A stretch of 64,000 nucleotides of DNA from a bacterium (GCA_017470245.1 JAFUEV010000067.1:44629-108628); one strand, 5' to 3'; numbered from the stretch's first letter, positions 17,705 to 28,537 are shown. A program made the numbers and translations. Notes: generated from the letters alone by a model not told the origin.

Positions 17705-18052
17705 GTGGCAATAGATAAAGTTTCTTTTGGAAGCGTTGTTGCAGTATCGGGAAAACCCGCAAAAGTCAACCGTTTAAACAGTAAAATGCGTCCTTATATC
17801 AATACCGGCTACGTTATGGTTCAAGATGTCACGCCTCAATATATTTATGCCCCCTCAACAGGAGTAATGGCTCAAGCAGCTCAACGAGGAGAAAATGTTT
17901 CTATTTATATTACAGATGCCGATGTTGACAAGGTAAAACAGAAAAAAAGTAATTGGGATACTACAGAAAGTATTTTATCAAATTTAAAAGCATATTATAA
18001 TATTAACAAAATAAGACTGAATGATGCAGTTTCAAGAATTATAAACAGTTAG
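17705..18052 (+). CDS. Hypothetical small protein with N-terminal VSFGS motif
   Basis: The 115-residue soluble protein starts with GTG (MAIDKVSFGSVV). No transmembrane segment or known domain is visible. Residues 30-75 (YINTGYVMVQDVTPQYIYAP and following) look like beta-strands; the C-terminal third is helical. The VSFGS motif at residues 6-10 resembles the motif in other proteins here. It ends 15 bases before mscL and shares its direction, so co-transcription is likely. An AGGCAGAG sequence before the GTG is a weak ribosome-binding site. Confidence 0.55.
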   Translation: MAIDKVSFGSVVAVSGKPAKVNRLNSKMRPYINTGYVMVQDVTPQYIYAPSTGVMAQAAQRGENVSIYITDADVDKVKQKKSNWDTTESILSNLKAYYNINKIRLNDAVSRIINS

Positions 18053-18067
18053 TAAGGAGTAAAAAGT

Positions 18068-18544
18068 ATGATTAAAGGATTTTTGAACGAATTTAAAGAA
18101 TTTGCCATAAAAGGTAATGTAATTGATATGGCTGTCGGTATAATTATAGGTGGTGCATTCTCTCCTATAGTTAATTCATTGGTTAAAGATATCATTATGC
18201 CTCCAATCGGTATGATTTTAGGAAAAGTTGATTTTTCAAATTTATATATCGCACTTGGTGGTGACGGAACAAAATATCCTACTATTGCAGATGCTCAAAA
18301 TGCAGGACTTGTAACAATCAACTATGGTATTTTTATTAATACATTAATCAGTTTCGTAATTGTTGCATTTGCGGTATTTTTACTTGTTAAAGGTATGAAC
18401 AAACTTAAAGCAACAAACAAAGCTGAAGCTGCTGCTGAAGAAGCTGCAACACCTACAACAAAAGAATGTCCTTTCTGCTTTGAAACAATTAACATCAAAG
18501 CTAAAAAATGTCCTCATTGCGCTTCTGAGCTTCCTCAAGCATAA
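18068..18544 (+). CDS. mscL: Large-conductance mechanosensitive channel with C-terminal zinc ribbon
   Basis: The first roughly 115 residues are a typical MscL. They include the N-terminal amphipathic helix ([15 protein letters not shown]), TM1 ([20 protein letters not shown] with IIMPP after it), a periplasmic loop and TM2 ([21 protein letters not shown]). The channel opens under membrane tension to release solutes during osmotic downshock. After an Ala/Glu linker, residues 134-151 form a CxxC...CxxC zinc ribbon (CPFCFE and KKCPHCAS). AAGGAG precedes the ATG. The ribbon is an addition to the core MscL fold and would lie in the cytoplasm. Confidence 0.92.
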   Translation: MIKGFLNEFKEFAIKGNVIDMAVGIIIGGAFSPIVNSLVKDIIMPPIGMILGKVDFSNLYIALGGDGTKYPTIADAQNAGLVTINYGIFINTLISFVIVAFAVFLLVKGMNKLKATNKAEAAAEEAATPTTKECPFCFETINIKAKKCPHCASELPQA

Positions 18545-18582
18545 TAAGGCAATTTTTAATTAGGAAAGTTTTTTAAATTTAT

Positions 18583-18756
18583 ATGGACGATAAGAAAATA
18601 ATAAATTTAAATATCGATAAAACTAAAAAGGAAGAACCTGCTCAAAAACAGGCTTCTTCCTTTTCTTTTCATACAAATCCTATCTTAAAAAAAATGCTTG
18701 TAGATAATTTAAACAATAAAAAAGGTAAGTTCTCTTTAAAAGATTGGTTTAAATAA
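18583..18756 (+). CDS. Possible 57-residue hydrophilic protein
   Basis: An ATG ORF 38 bases after mscL encodes a charged peptide beginning MDDKKIINLNIDKTKK and ending KFSLKDWFK. An AGGAAAG sequence lies 15 or so bases upstream. The ORF contains the hairpin that looks like mscL's terminator, so either the terminator sits inside a real coding region or the ORF is incidental. No family is recognised. Confidence 0.35.
   Translation: MDDKKIINLNIDKTKKEEPAQKQASSFSFHTNPILKKMLVDNLNNKKGKFSLKDWFK
18628..18670 (+). terminator. Intrinsic terminator downstream of mscL
   Basis: AAGGAAGAA-CCTG pairs with CAGG-C-TTCTTCCTT, a 13-bp stem with one bulged base and an 8-base loop, followed by a T-rich run. It lies 84 bases after the mscL stop and inside a small ORF. 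Confidence 0.6.
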
Positions 18757-18791
18757 ACTCTGATGAATAGGCGATAGAGTGTAAAGTCAGG

Positions 18792-19445
18792 TTAGAATTG
18801 AACAGGTTCATTTACCTTTTCATCAAAACTTACGTTTTTTTCCAATTCAGCATTATTTGGAAATTTTTCTGCTTTTATAAATGATTTTCTCTTTTTATAA
18901 AGAACAACAAAGAACAATATTATAACGGCAGTAACAGCAATAATAACAAGCTCAATATATTGCTTTATAGCTTCACCGAATAACATTAGCACGATACTTA
19001 CTATAAAAAATCTTGCACCTCTGCCAAAGAAACTTGCAACCATGAACTTCCAAAAGTTCATGCTCAAAATTCCGCTGGCAATAGTGAAAACTTTATATGG
19101 AATAGGTGTAAATGCAGAGAAAAATACGGCTAAAGTCCCATATTTATTATAAAGTGTTTCAACTGCCTCAAATTTTTCTTTACCGCCTTTTCTAAAAAAC
19201 CAATTAAAAGCGGGTCGACCGCCCCAATATCCAATTCCATAACCTATTGCACCACCGAATGCAGAAGCTATTGTACAAACCAAGGCATAAAATAACGCTT
19301 TTGCAGGTAATGCCAAATCCATTACTATTAATAAGAAATCAGGCGGCGGAACAAGAAAAAAACTTTCAACAAATGAATTTAATGCTAAACCCCATATACC
19401 CATTGATTTAAAATATTCCGTCATCTGTATAAAAATATCATGCAT
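18792..19445 (-). CDS. DedA/VTT-domain membrane protein (YqaA-like)
   Basis: The 217-residue polytopic protein has the VTT/SNARE-associated family core. There is an N-terminal segment with E and PPP (SFVESFFLVPPPDFLLIV), a GG-rich stretch (GGAIGYGIGYWGGR), and the F-TPIPYK motif followed by ILSMNFWKF and FFGRGARFF. Family members act as lipid scramblases or undecaprenyl-phosphate/phospholipid transporters. The short YqaA type is less well characterised. A final membrane helix and a charged tail follow. Confidence 0.8.
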   Translation of the reverse strand: MHDIFIQMTEYFKSMGIWGLALNSFVESFFLVPPPDFLLIVMDLALPAKALFYALVCTIASAFGGAIGYGIGYWGGRPAFNWFFRKGGKEKFEAVETLYNKYGTLAVFFSAFTPIPYKVFTIASGILSMNFWKFMVASFFGRGARFFIVSIVLMLFGEAIKQYIELVIIAVTAVIILFFVVLYKKRKSFIKAEKFPNNAELEKNVSFDEKVNEPVQF

Positions 19446-19573
19446 ACCCTAATCTCCAAATTGTTTTCATACAATTTTATCATAAAATAAAAATACGAAC
19501 ATTATTATTTTACACGAAAAACATTATGATTATGACCTTTCAATCAAAAAAATAAAATTATACTTTGAGGCTT

Positions 19574-19602
19574 TTTACAAATTAAATTTATGATTGTATA
19601 AT
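19574..19602 (+). promoter_or_regulatory. Sigma-70 promoter of atpDC
   Basis: TTTACA (19574-19579), a 17-base spacer and TATAAT (19597-19602) lie 32 bases before the atpD ATG, the same quality as the rpsA promoter. Confidence 0.7.
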
Positions 19603-19613
19603 ATAATACATAG

Positions 19614-21041
<1,428 letters not shown>

Positions 21042-21048
21042 GTAAATT

Positions 21049-21456
21049 ATGTCCGAAAAAAATATTCATATAAAAATAATCACACCTGAAAAAATTGTAT
21101 ATGAAGATGATGTAAATGCCGTTTATGCACAAGGTATTGCAGGGAGTTTTGGTGTTTTACCTAACCACGTATCTTTTATGTCTGTACTTGATATAAGTAC
21201 AGCCAAAGTAGAAAAAGATGGTGAACTAAAAATTTTCTCGATAATGGGCGGTACTTTTCAATTTAAAAATAATGAAGCAATAATATTAACTGAAGCAGCT
21301 GAGCTTGGCAATGATATTGATACTGCAAGAGCACAATTAGCTAAAGAAAGAGCAGAAGCAATATTGGGTTCTGCCGAGTCAAAGAAAGAGTTAAAAGCGG
21401 CAAATGCAGCATTAGCAAGAGCAATGGCAAGATTGAAAGCTGCATCAAAAATTTAA
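21049..21456 (+). CDS. atpC: ATP synthase F1 subunit epsilon
   Basis: The 135-residue protein has the epsilon beta-sandwich (IKIITPEKIVYEDDV, GSFGVLPNHV, the last a hallmark) and a C-terminal two-helix domain rich in Ala/Lys/Glu that can inhibit ATP hydrolysis. It lies 7 bases after atpD in the same operon. It forms the central stalk with gamma. Confidence 0.93.
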   Translation: MSEKNIHIKIITPEKIVYEDDVNAVYAQGIAGSFGVLPNHVSFMSVLDISTAKVEKDGELKIFSIMGGTFQFKNNEAIILTEAAELGNDIDTARAQLAKERAEAILGSAESKKELKAANAALARAMARLKAASKI

Positions 21457-21549
21457 ATTATTTTTTTTATTATCCTATAGGCTATAGTGTCATTACTTTA
21501 AACTTTATAGTATAATATTCTGTAATTAGGGATAATTTGAGGTAGTACA

Positions 21550-24168
21550 ATGCAAAAAATATTTTTTACCTTAACTATATTGTTTATAGGTTTGGTTTCT
21601 TATGCGGCTGATTATTCAAGCCATAAACTCGATAACGGACAGACTGTCGTTATAAAAGAGGTTCATGATAATCCGATTGTTATTATTGACACTTGGATAA
21701 AAACAGGTTCAATAAATGAAACTGATGAAAATAACGGTGTCGCACACTTTTTAGAACATTTGTTTTTTAAAGGTACCGCAAAACATCCTGCAAAAGAATT
21801 TGACCAAATATTAGAATCAAAAGGTGCTGTTACAAATGCTGCTACCAGTAAAGATTTTACCCATTATTATATTTTAATTCCATCTCAATATTTTGATTTA
21901 GCTCTGGATTTACATTCTGATATGTTGTTAAATCCAATGATTCCGAGAAAAGAATTGGAAAAAGAACGTAAAGTTGTAATAGAAGAAATTGCAAAAAACA
22001 ATGACCGACCATCAACAGTTTTATACAGAAATATGATACAAGGATTCTACAAAACACATCCGTATAAAAGAGATGTTATAGGTTCAAAAGATATAATTGA
22101 AACAATTTCAAGAGAACAAATTTTTGATTTTTACAATAAATGGTACACTCCACAGAATATGACAACCGTTATTATCGGAGATATTGATACTCAAAAAGTT
22201 TTAGATTCCGTTAAAACAAAATTTAATAAGCCTGTTGATACAGTTGCTTTAAAGAAAAATACACTCCCTGTTTATAAATTAGATAAGCGCCCAACCTCAC
22301 AAACAGAAAAAAAAGTTAATTTGAATGTTGAAACGGGTTCTATTCTTATAGGATACAAAGGCTGCCACCCTGTTACCAGTAAAGATTCTTATGCTTTAGA
22401 TGTTTTAGCAACAATTCTTGGAGAAGGGAAATCATCAAGATTATATAAAAGCTTAAAAGAACAAAAACAACTTGTACACGGCATCTCTGCTTCACATTCT
22501 TCTATGAAAGACGATTCTATATTTTATATATCGGCAAATTATATAACCGAAGATATGGAACGCTTAAAAAATGCTATTTTTGAAGAAATTGACAAACTTT
22601 ATAAAAATGGAATTACTGATGAAGAGCTGCAAAAAGCAAAGAATATTATAGAAAGAGATACTTTCTATTCAAGGGAATCAATATCTAATATAGCATCTGA
22701 AATAGGATATACAGTAACAATCACAAACGATATGTCCTACTATAAAAATTATCTTGAAAACATCAATAAAGTAACTACAAATGATATTAAACGAGTTATA
22801 AAAGATTACTTGGACAAAGATACAGCTGTAATTTCAATAGTAATGCCTCAAAAAACGAATAAAACACAATCAGAACAAACAACATTGAAAAACTATGATG
22901 CTAAAATAGTAAGCAAGAATAAAGATACAATAGAATATGAGCTGGAAAACGGTGCAACACTTATAATTACACAAAACAATGCCAATGATATTGTTGCATT
23001 GGAAATGTCATCAAGAGGCGGTAACAATCTTGAAAAAATACCCGGAATAGGGTATATAACCGCACAAACAATGCTAAAAGGTACACATAAATATAAAAAC
23101 CAAGAGCTTTCTCAACTGCTTGAAGAAAACGGAATAAGGTTAATGCCTGCAGCAAAAGGAGATTCGTTTAGTATTGCAGCTAAATTCACAAAAAATGAAA
23201 AAGATTTAGCTCTGGATTTATTTGAAGAAGTTGCGACAAAAGCATCTTTAGATACTTTCGATATTGAAAGGGTAAAATCCGACAAGATGTATTCAATAAA
23301 AAATCAAAAAAATACCCCTGATTCTATAGCCTTTGATGAATTTAAAACAGCTTTATGGGAAGGAACACCATACGGAAACACAAGTAAAGTTTTGGAAAAA
23401 ACTATCCCTTCAATACAAAGAGAAGATATTGTAAGTTTCTATAATAATTTATTTCCTGCAGAAAATGTCGTTATAACAATTAACGGAAACGTTAATAATC
23501 AAGAATATATTAATTATTTTTCACGTCTGCTCAAAAATGGAAACAATCCGAAAATACAATTATCGGATTATAAATCAAAATATAAAGACTTAAAACAAAA
23601 TAAAACAGTTAAAGTTTCAAAAGATTCACAAGCAGCTTGGATACTACTCGGTTGGCTTACCGATGGTGCAACAAATGAAAAAGACTGGGCTACCTTACAG
23701 GTAATAGATTCAATATTAGGTTCAGGTATGAGTTCCAGACTATTTACAAGATTAAGAGATGACCAAGGGCTTGCATATCAGGTTGGTTCAACATTCTCGG
23801 CTAATGTAAACAAAGGTGTCTTTGGTGTTTATATCGCTACTAACCCTGAAACGGCTTCTGTTGCAAAAAATGGAATGCTAAAGGAAATAGAAAAATTAAA
23901 AAAAGAATTTGTTACATATAAAGAATTATCCGAGGCAAAAGATAAATTATTGGGTAATTTTGTATTATCAATGGAAACAAATATGGACAAAGCAGCACTT
24001 ACAAATTCTCTTGAAATTAGCGGAAGAAATTACGATTTTGCGGAAAGGTATCCCGAAATTATAAATTCTGTTACAATACAGGATATAATAAAAACAGCAA
24101 ATAAATATTTTAACAGACCCTTTGTATTTACCGTAGTTGGTCCAAATAAATATATTGAAAAAATTTAA
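21550..24168 (+). CDS. M16-family zinc peptidase, double-domain, exported
   Basis: The 872-residue protein has a signal peptide (about residues 1-18). Its first M16 module carries the inverted zinc motif HFLEH (H66, E69, H70) with the downstream EERK-type helix (KERKVVIEEIAKN). The second half repeats the fold without a zinc motif and with the C-terminal GLAYQVGSTFSANV region that binds substrate. PqqL-like M16 proteins have this fused arrangement. It probably degrades peptides in the periplasm. A GAGG ribosome-binding site and a TATAAT (21511-21516) precede it. Confidence 0.88.
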   Translation: MQKIFFTLTILFIGLVSYAADYSSHKLDNGQTVVIKEVHDNPIVIIDTWIKTGSINETDENNGVAHFLEHLFFKGTAKHPAKEFDQILESKGAVTNAATSKDFTHYYILIPSQYFDLALDLHSDMLLNPMIPRKELEKERKVVIEEIAKNNDRPSTVLYRNMIQGFYKTHPYKRDVIGSKDIIETISREQIFDFYNKWYTPQNMTTVIIGDIDTQKVLDSVKTKFNKPVDTVALKKNTLPVYKLDKRPTSQTEKKVNLNVETGSILIGYKGCHPVTSKDSYALDVLATILGEGKSSRLYKSLKEQKQLVHGISASHSSMKDDSIFYISANYITEDMERLKNAIFEEIDKLYKNGITDEELQKAKNIIERDTFYSRESISNIASEIGYTVTITNDMSYYKNYLENINKVTTNDIKRVIKDYLDKDTAVISIVMPQKTNKTQSEQTTLKNYDAKIVSKNKDTIEYELENGATLIITQNNANDIVALEMSSRGGNNLEKIPGIGYITAQTMLKGTHKYKNQELSQLLEENGIRLMPAAKGDSFSIAAKFTKNEKDLALDLFEEVATKASLDTFDIERVKSDKMYSIKNQKNTPDSIAFDEFKTALWEGTPYGNTSKVLEKTIPSIQREDIVSFYNNLFPAENVVITINGNVNNQEYINYFSRLLKNGNNPKIQLSDYKSKYKDLKQNKTVKVSKDSQAAWILLGWLTDGATNEKDWATLQVIDSILGSGMSSRLFTRLRDDQGLAYQVGSTFSANVNKGVFGVYIATNPETASVAKNGMLKEIEKLKKEFVTYKELSEAKDKLLGNFVLSMETNMDKAALTNSLEISGRNYDFAERYPEIINSVTIQDIIKTANKYFNRPFVFTVVGPNKYIEKI

Positions 24169-24207
24169 AATATCTTATAAAGTAAATAATTATAAGGAAT
24201 TAAGTTT

Positions 24208-24792
24208 ATGAGAAATCAAATTGTTGAAAATAAGCAATTTTATATCATTTCAAGAAGCATAGATAATGCGGAAATGTGTAAAGTTACTGAGGTATGTGAA
24301 GATTGTTTTAAGGTTAAATTATCAACACCAAGAAAATATGAAATTGATGAATCAATTGAACTTTTTACAATGACAGATAAAGGACAATTATATTTTGAAA
24401 CAATAGTTAAAAATATTGATAATGATATCATATCAATATGGTTCCCGATTACATATAAATACCTCCAAAGACGTGAATTTTCAAGAGTTAATCTCAATAA
24501 AGATATAATATTAACAGATAAAAATAACAATTTGATAGATGCAATAATACTTGATATAAGTGCAGGCGGGTTAAAAATTTCGACAATCCAACAATTAGAA
24601 CTACTAAAAGAATATAAAGTTTCGTTTACTATTGAAAATCAAGAAGTTAATACTGTATTCGAACCAATAAGAATAGAAACATCAGGCAAAAGTTTTATTT
24701 CATCAGGTCGTTTTAAAGAAATAAGTAATTATGACAGAATAGCACTCGTTCAATATTGTTTTAGAAAACAAATCGAAATAAGCAGTAAATAA
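24208..24792 (+). CDS. PilZ-domain cyclic-di-GMP receptor, YcgR-like
   Basis: The 194-residue protein has an N-terminal beta-barrel of the YcgR/PilZN type (residues 15-80) and a C-terminal PilZ domain with both binding motifs: RRxxxR at residues 88-93 (RREFSR) and D116-S-x-G-G (DISAGG). It should bind cyclic di-GMP. It lies 48 bases before the histidine kinase and shares direction with a downstream HD-GYP protein, so sensing and degradation of the messenger appear to be linked. Its effector target is unknown; no flagellar gene is nearby. Confidence 0.82.
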   Translation: MRNQIVENKQFYIISRSIDNAEMCKVTEVCEDCFKVKLSTPRKYEIDESIELFTMTDKGQLYFETIVKNIDNDIISIWFPITYKYLQRREFSRVNLNKDIILTDKNNNLIDAIILDISAGGLKISTIQQLELLKEYKVSFTIENQEVNTVFEPIRIETSGKSFISSGRFKEISNYDRIALVQYCFRKQIEISSK

Positions 24793-24840
24793 CTTGTAAA
24801 ACATTGAAAAATATTGTTAAATATACATTAAGAACAATTT

Positions 24841-26628
24841 ATGGCGGATAAGAATATGGCAGCGGAAAAAAGAAAGTCAAAAAAGAAGCATAATAAACAG
24901 CAATATAAAAATGCAGGTACACAATTTCAATTAAGAAATACTATTATGTCTACTGTTTTATTTGGCTTATTGATATTTGTCAGCATTTTCATGCTGATTA
25001 TGTACTCAATAGTCAGTAATGCATTAAAAACAGCACAAATAGAAACCAGAAGTAAAATCTTTTCACAATATTCTATGGTTCAAGAGCAGGTTAATAATAT
25101 AGAATTTGCTATAGAACAAGACAACAATGAACAACCAGAAGAAGAACAAAACGAGCAAGCAAAATCATATATAGTAAAAAATAACAAATATAACCAACAA
25201 AATAACAATATGTCTGAAGAAGTTAACAGTATTAAACCTGAAAACTGTATTGTTAAAGGTATTTTAATATATGAAAATACTGCAAATAAATTAGTTGGTG
25301 CATCTGATGAAAAGTTATGGACACAATATAAAGACACACCTATCGCATTAAGTCAAAAGAAGAATAAAGATAAAGAGAAAAAAACTGATATAATCAAAAT
25401 CGACTTCCCTTCAGGCAAATATTATATGATATATTTTGTTGAGTGGAATAATTCCATTTCAAACTCTGCAGACATAGACAAATTTATAAATTTCTTAAAA
25501 TTATATTTTAGTATAGCTCTTGCTATTTCATTTTTTATCATTTATACCCTTGCAAGAAGTATTTCAAAACCGCTTATAGATATGGAAAAAACCGTATCAA
25601 AAATTGCACAAGGGGATTTATCCGGACGTTTAGAATTTACAAAATATGATGAAATAAATCAACTTGTACAATCATATAACGTAATGGCAAATGCACTACA
25701 GAGATTATATTCCACATTAGAAAAACAAGTACAAGACAGAACTCAAGAATTAAAAAATGCTTATGCAGAACTGCAAAGTACCCAAGCAATGATGGTACAC
25801 TCGGAAAAAATGAAATCATTAGGTGAATTGGTTGCCGGTATTATGCATGAAATCAATAATCCTATCAATTTTATCTATGGCAATATGACCCATTTAAGCA
25901 ATTATTCAAATGATTTATTTCAAATTATAGAAGAATATACAAAATTTAATGGCTCTTTAAAAGATGGTGAAAGAGCTGAAATAGAAAACTTAAAACAAGA
26001 AATAGATTATGAATTTTTAAAATCTGACTTACCCGATTTGATAAAAAGTTGTAAAGAAGGTGCAGATAGAGCAAAAAATATAATTCAGGATTTAAAGAGC
26101 TTCTCAAGAATGGAAGAAGTTGCTATATCAGATGTTGATTTGGGTAGAGAAATTGACACTGTATTAAATATTCTGCATAATAAAATAAAAAATAAAGCAG
26201 AAATTCATAAAGAGTATACAGATAGTAGTATTCCTGCAGTTGAAGCATTTGGCGGTCAATTAAATCAAGTATTTATGAATATACTTGATAACGCAGTCGG
26301 TGCAATAGAAGAACACGGCGATATTTGGATAAGAATGAATAAGGATGAAACAGGTAAAAAGGTTATCGTCGAAATAGAAGATAATGGTAAAGGTATGGAT
26401 TCCGAAACAATGGATAAAGTATTCAACCCATTCTTTACAACTAAACCTGTAGGTCAAGGTACAGGACTTGGGATGTCCATATCGTATAAAATTATTAAAA
26501 ACCATCAGGGGGATATAAGAGTAGAATCAACCCCAGGTAAAGGTTCAAAATTTATTGTAACCTTACCTATAAATCTGGACAGAGATGCATTAAATGCAGC
26601 AGTAAAAAACGGAGAAGCAAATGGATAA
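24841..26628 (+). CDS. Membrane sensor histidine kinase
   Basis: Domains of the 595-residue protein in order: a basic N-terminus; TM1 (about residues 34-60); a Gln/Asn/Glu-rich extracytoplasmic region of about 150 residues; TM2 (about 215-238); HAMP; a coiled coil; a DHp domain with the phosphoacceptor in MHEINNPI (H336); and a HATPase domain with N box NQVFMNILDNAVGAI, DNGKGMD and GQGTGLGMS. It phosphorylates itself and likely the REC domain of the next protein, whose gene overlaps it by 8 bp. The sensing region has no recognised fold. Confidence 0.9.
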   Translation: MADKNMAAEKRKSKKKHNKQQYKNAGTQFQLRNTIMSTVLFGLLIFVSIFMLIMYSIVSNALKTAQIETRSKIFSQYSMVQEQVNNIEFAIEQDNNEQPEEEQNEQAKSYIVKNNKYNQQNNNMSEEVNSIKPENCIVKGILIYENTANKLVGASDEKLWTQYKDTPIALSQKKNKDKEKKTDIIKIDFPSGKYYMIYFVEWNNSISNSADIDKFINFLKLYFSIALAISFFIIYTLARSISKPLIDMEKTVSKIAQGDLSGRLEFTKYDEINQLVQSYNVMANALQRLYSTLEKQVQDRTQELKNAYAELQSTQAMMVHSEKMKSLGELVAGIMHEINNPINFIYGNMTHLSNYSNDLFQIIEEYTKFNGSLKDGERAEIENLKQEIDYEFLKSDLPDLIKSCKEGADRAKNIIQDLKSFSRMEEVAISDVDLGREIDTVLNILHNKIKNKAEIHKEYTDSSIPAVEAFGGQLNQVFMNILDNAVGAIEEHGDIWIRMNKDETGKKVIVEIEDNGKGMDSETMDKVFNPFFTTKPVGQGTGLGMSISYKIIKNHQGDIRVESTPGKGSKFIVTLPINLDRDALNAAVKNGEANG

Positions 26629-27622
26629 ATATAAAATACTTATAGTAGATGATGAACCCGATAACCTTGCGTTATTGTACAGAACGCTAAGAGGAAAATA
26701 TGAAATAGCAAAATCAACTTCTCCTGTACTTGCACTGCAAATGATGAAAGCAGAACATTTTCATTGTATATTATCTGACCATAAAATGCCGGAAATGGAC
26801 GGTGTTGAATTTTTAAAACGAAGTTATGATATTTCTCCAGATACAATGAGAATACTTGTAACAGCATATACTGACGCAGGTATTTTAATTGATGCTATAA
26901 ATTATGCAAAAATATACAGATACATTAAAAAGCCATATAATCCGGATGAATTATTACTAGTAACACAAGGTGCACTTGAATACTGGCAATTAAAGTCTGA
27001 TAATAATATGCTTGTTAATGATTTAAAAGAATTATTTTCAGGTACTATTACAGCTATTGTTGAAGCCCTTGATTCAAAAGACTCCTATACACTAGGAAGA
27101 AGCCGAAGAGTTACTTTTTATGCTGTTAAAATAGCAAAAGCACTACATTTAAGTGAAACTACTACAGGGAAAATTGAACTCGCAGGTTTATTACATGATA
27201 TCGGTATGATTGGGGTATCAGATGATATTCTGGCAAAAGTAGACAGATTATCACAAGACGAATATAATGAAATAAAGCAACACGTTACGCACAGTGTACG
27301 TATACTTGATGATATAAAACAACTAAAAGATGTTGTAGAGATAATAAAATATCACCATGAATATTTTGATGGTAACGGCTATCCTTATGGATTAAAAGGG
27401 GAGGAAATTCCTGTTGGTTCAAGGATTATTGCTGTTGCTGATGCATTTGACAGTTTAGTAACTCCCAAAATATACAGAAATCAGGTATTACCATCTGTTG
27501 CACTTGCAGAAATTAAAAATCATTCCGGTTCTCAATTTGACCCTGCAATCGTTGATGTCTTTGAACAAATTTTACCGGAAGCGTTACATGAAATAAAAGA
27601 ACTTGAACGTCCTTCTATGTAA
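26621..27622 (+). CDS. Response regulator with HD-GYP phosphodiesterase domain
   Basis: The 333-residue protein has an N-terminal REC domain (DDE acidic pocket at the start, phosphoacceptor D53 in LSDHKMPEMDG, Lys in YIKKPYNP). Its C-terminal HD-GYP domain has LLHDIGMIGV and HHEYFDGNGYPYGLKGEEIP, with GRI-like GSRIIAVADAFD. HD-GYP domains hydrolyse cyclic di-GMP. Its start overlaps the kinase gene by 8 bp, so they form a cognate pair. Together with the upstream PilZ gene this is a compact messenger-signalling cluster. Confidence 0.9.
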   Translation: MDKYKILIVDDEPDNLALLYRTLRGKYEIAKSTSPVLALQMMKAEHFHCILSDHKMPEMDGVEFLKRSYDISPDTMRILVTAYTDAGILIDAINYAKIYRYIKKPYNPDELLLVTQGALEYWQLKSDNNMLVNDLKELFSGTITAIVEALDSKDSYTLGRSRRVTFYAVKIAKALHLSETTTGKIELAGLLHDIGMIGVSDDILAKVDRLSQDEYNEIKQHVTHSVRILDDIKQLKDVVEIIKYHHEYFDGNGYPYGLKGEEIPVGSRIIAVADAFDSLVTPKIYRNQVLPSVALAEIKNHSGSQFDPAIVDVFEQILPEALHEIKELERPSM

Positions 27623-27643
27623 CTTATTGTAAAATAGTTTTTA

Positions 27644-27706
27644 TTAACTCTTAATTTTTTCTTCTAAAAAATTTTTATATACATAAGGGGAAAAATTAAG
27701 AGTTAA
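27644..27706 (+). promoter_or_regulatory. 16-bp inverted repeat covering the leader of the calpain-like gene
   Basis: TTAACTCTTAATTTTT (27644-27659) and its exact complement (27691-27706) flank a 31-base loop that includes AAGGGG. The right arm contains TAAGAG, the best-placed Shine-Dalgarno for the ATG at 27712, so pairing would hide it. No T-tract follows, arguing against a terminator. Confidence 0.45.
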
Positions 27707-27711
27707 ATTTT

Positions 27712-28458
27712 ATGCAAAATATAATAAATTCAGTTAATAACTTGGATAATAATCTAAGAACATTACAACAAGCAAATAATAACAGACAATACAGTACAAA
27801 TCCGATTGAAGAAAACGGGATTAACGGCGAAATAGATGAACCTATAGTGCAAGGTGACTATCTTGATTGCTGGTTAATTTCCGGTATTCTTTCAATGTCA
27901 TACACTGATGCCGGTGCAGAAATAATTAGAGATAGCATAACTCAAAATAGTGACGGTAGTGTTGACATATCATTTGGAAATAGTAATGATACATACAATG
28001 TAACTGCAGAGGAACTTGAAACAAATAATTATCCGCTTAATACAGACCATATAGATTATTCAACAGGCGATGATGATATGTTGGCACTGGAATTAGGTGT
28101 CGAAAAAATGATTGATGACAAAAATATCAATAAATACAGTATGGAAACAGGTGGAAATCCTTACTATGTATTCCAAATGTTTGATGCGGAAAGTATAAGT
28201 GTTACGCATTCACAAGAAGAAATTGAAGCTGCTTTTGACTATTTTGAGCAACATTCGGATATATGTTCTATGACATTGGGAACAATCGGTAATGCAATTC
28301 CAGGTTTACGAGCAGACCATGGTTACGCTATAAAAAGTATAGATGGTGATAATGTTCAACTTGTCGACCCTTGGGACACAACATTAGAAGTTAATATAAG
28401 CCGTGAAACCCTACTGGAATACTATAGAAATGTAAGTATAGTATATGCCGAATTTTAG
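27712..28458 (+). CDS. Calpain-like (clan CA, C2-type) cysteine protease
   Basis: The 248-residue protein has the calpain catalytic pattern. Q47 and C53 lie in QGDYLDCWLISGI (calpains have QGxxGDCWxL). The histidine is in HGYAI (H203). The third residue lies in VDPWD (D219, where calpains have NPW), with Trp following. It has no signal peptide. Asn replacement by Asp and replacement of the Gly before DCW are departures from animal calpains, but the order and spacing fit. The target is unknown. An inverted repeat over the leader may control translation. Confidence 0.65.
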   Translation: MQNIINSVNNLDNNLRTLQQANNNRQYSTNPIEENGINGEIDEPIVQGDYLDCWLISGILSMSYTDAGAEIIRDSITQNSDGSVDISFGNSNDTYNVTAEELETNNYPLNTDHIDYSTGDDDMLALELGVEKMIDDKNINKYSMETGGNPYYVFQMFDAESISVTHSQEEIEAAFDYFEQHSDICSMTLGTIGNAIPGLRADHGYAIKSIDGDNVQLVDPWDTTLEVNISRETLLEYYRNVSIVYAEF

Positions 28459-28537
28459 TTAAATAATAGTTATTATATTCTCAATAAACTTTTGTGATAA
28501 TATGTAGTAGTCAGATTATAACAGAGGTTTATTTTAT

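Noticed and set aside
27644..27706. Terminator for the response regulator gene
   Set aside because: The stem is AT-only apart from two GC pairs and has no T-tract after the right arm; it fits leader control of the next gene better.
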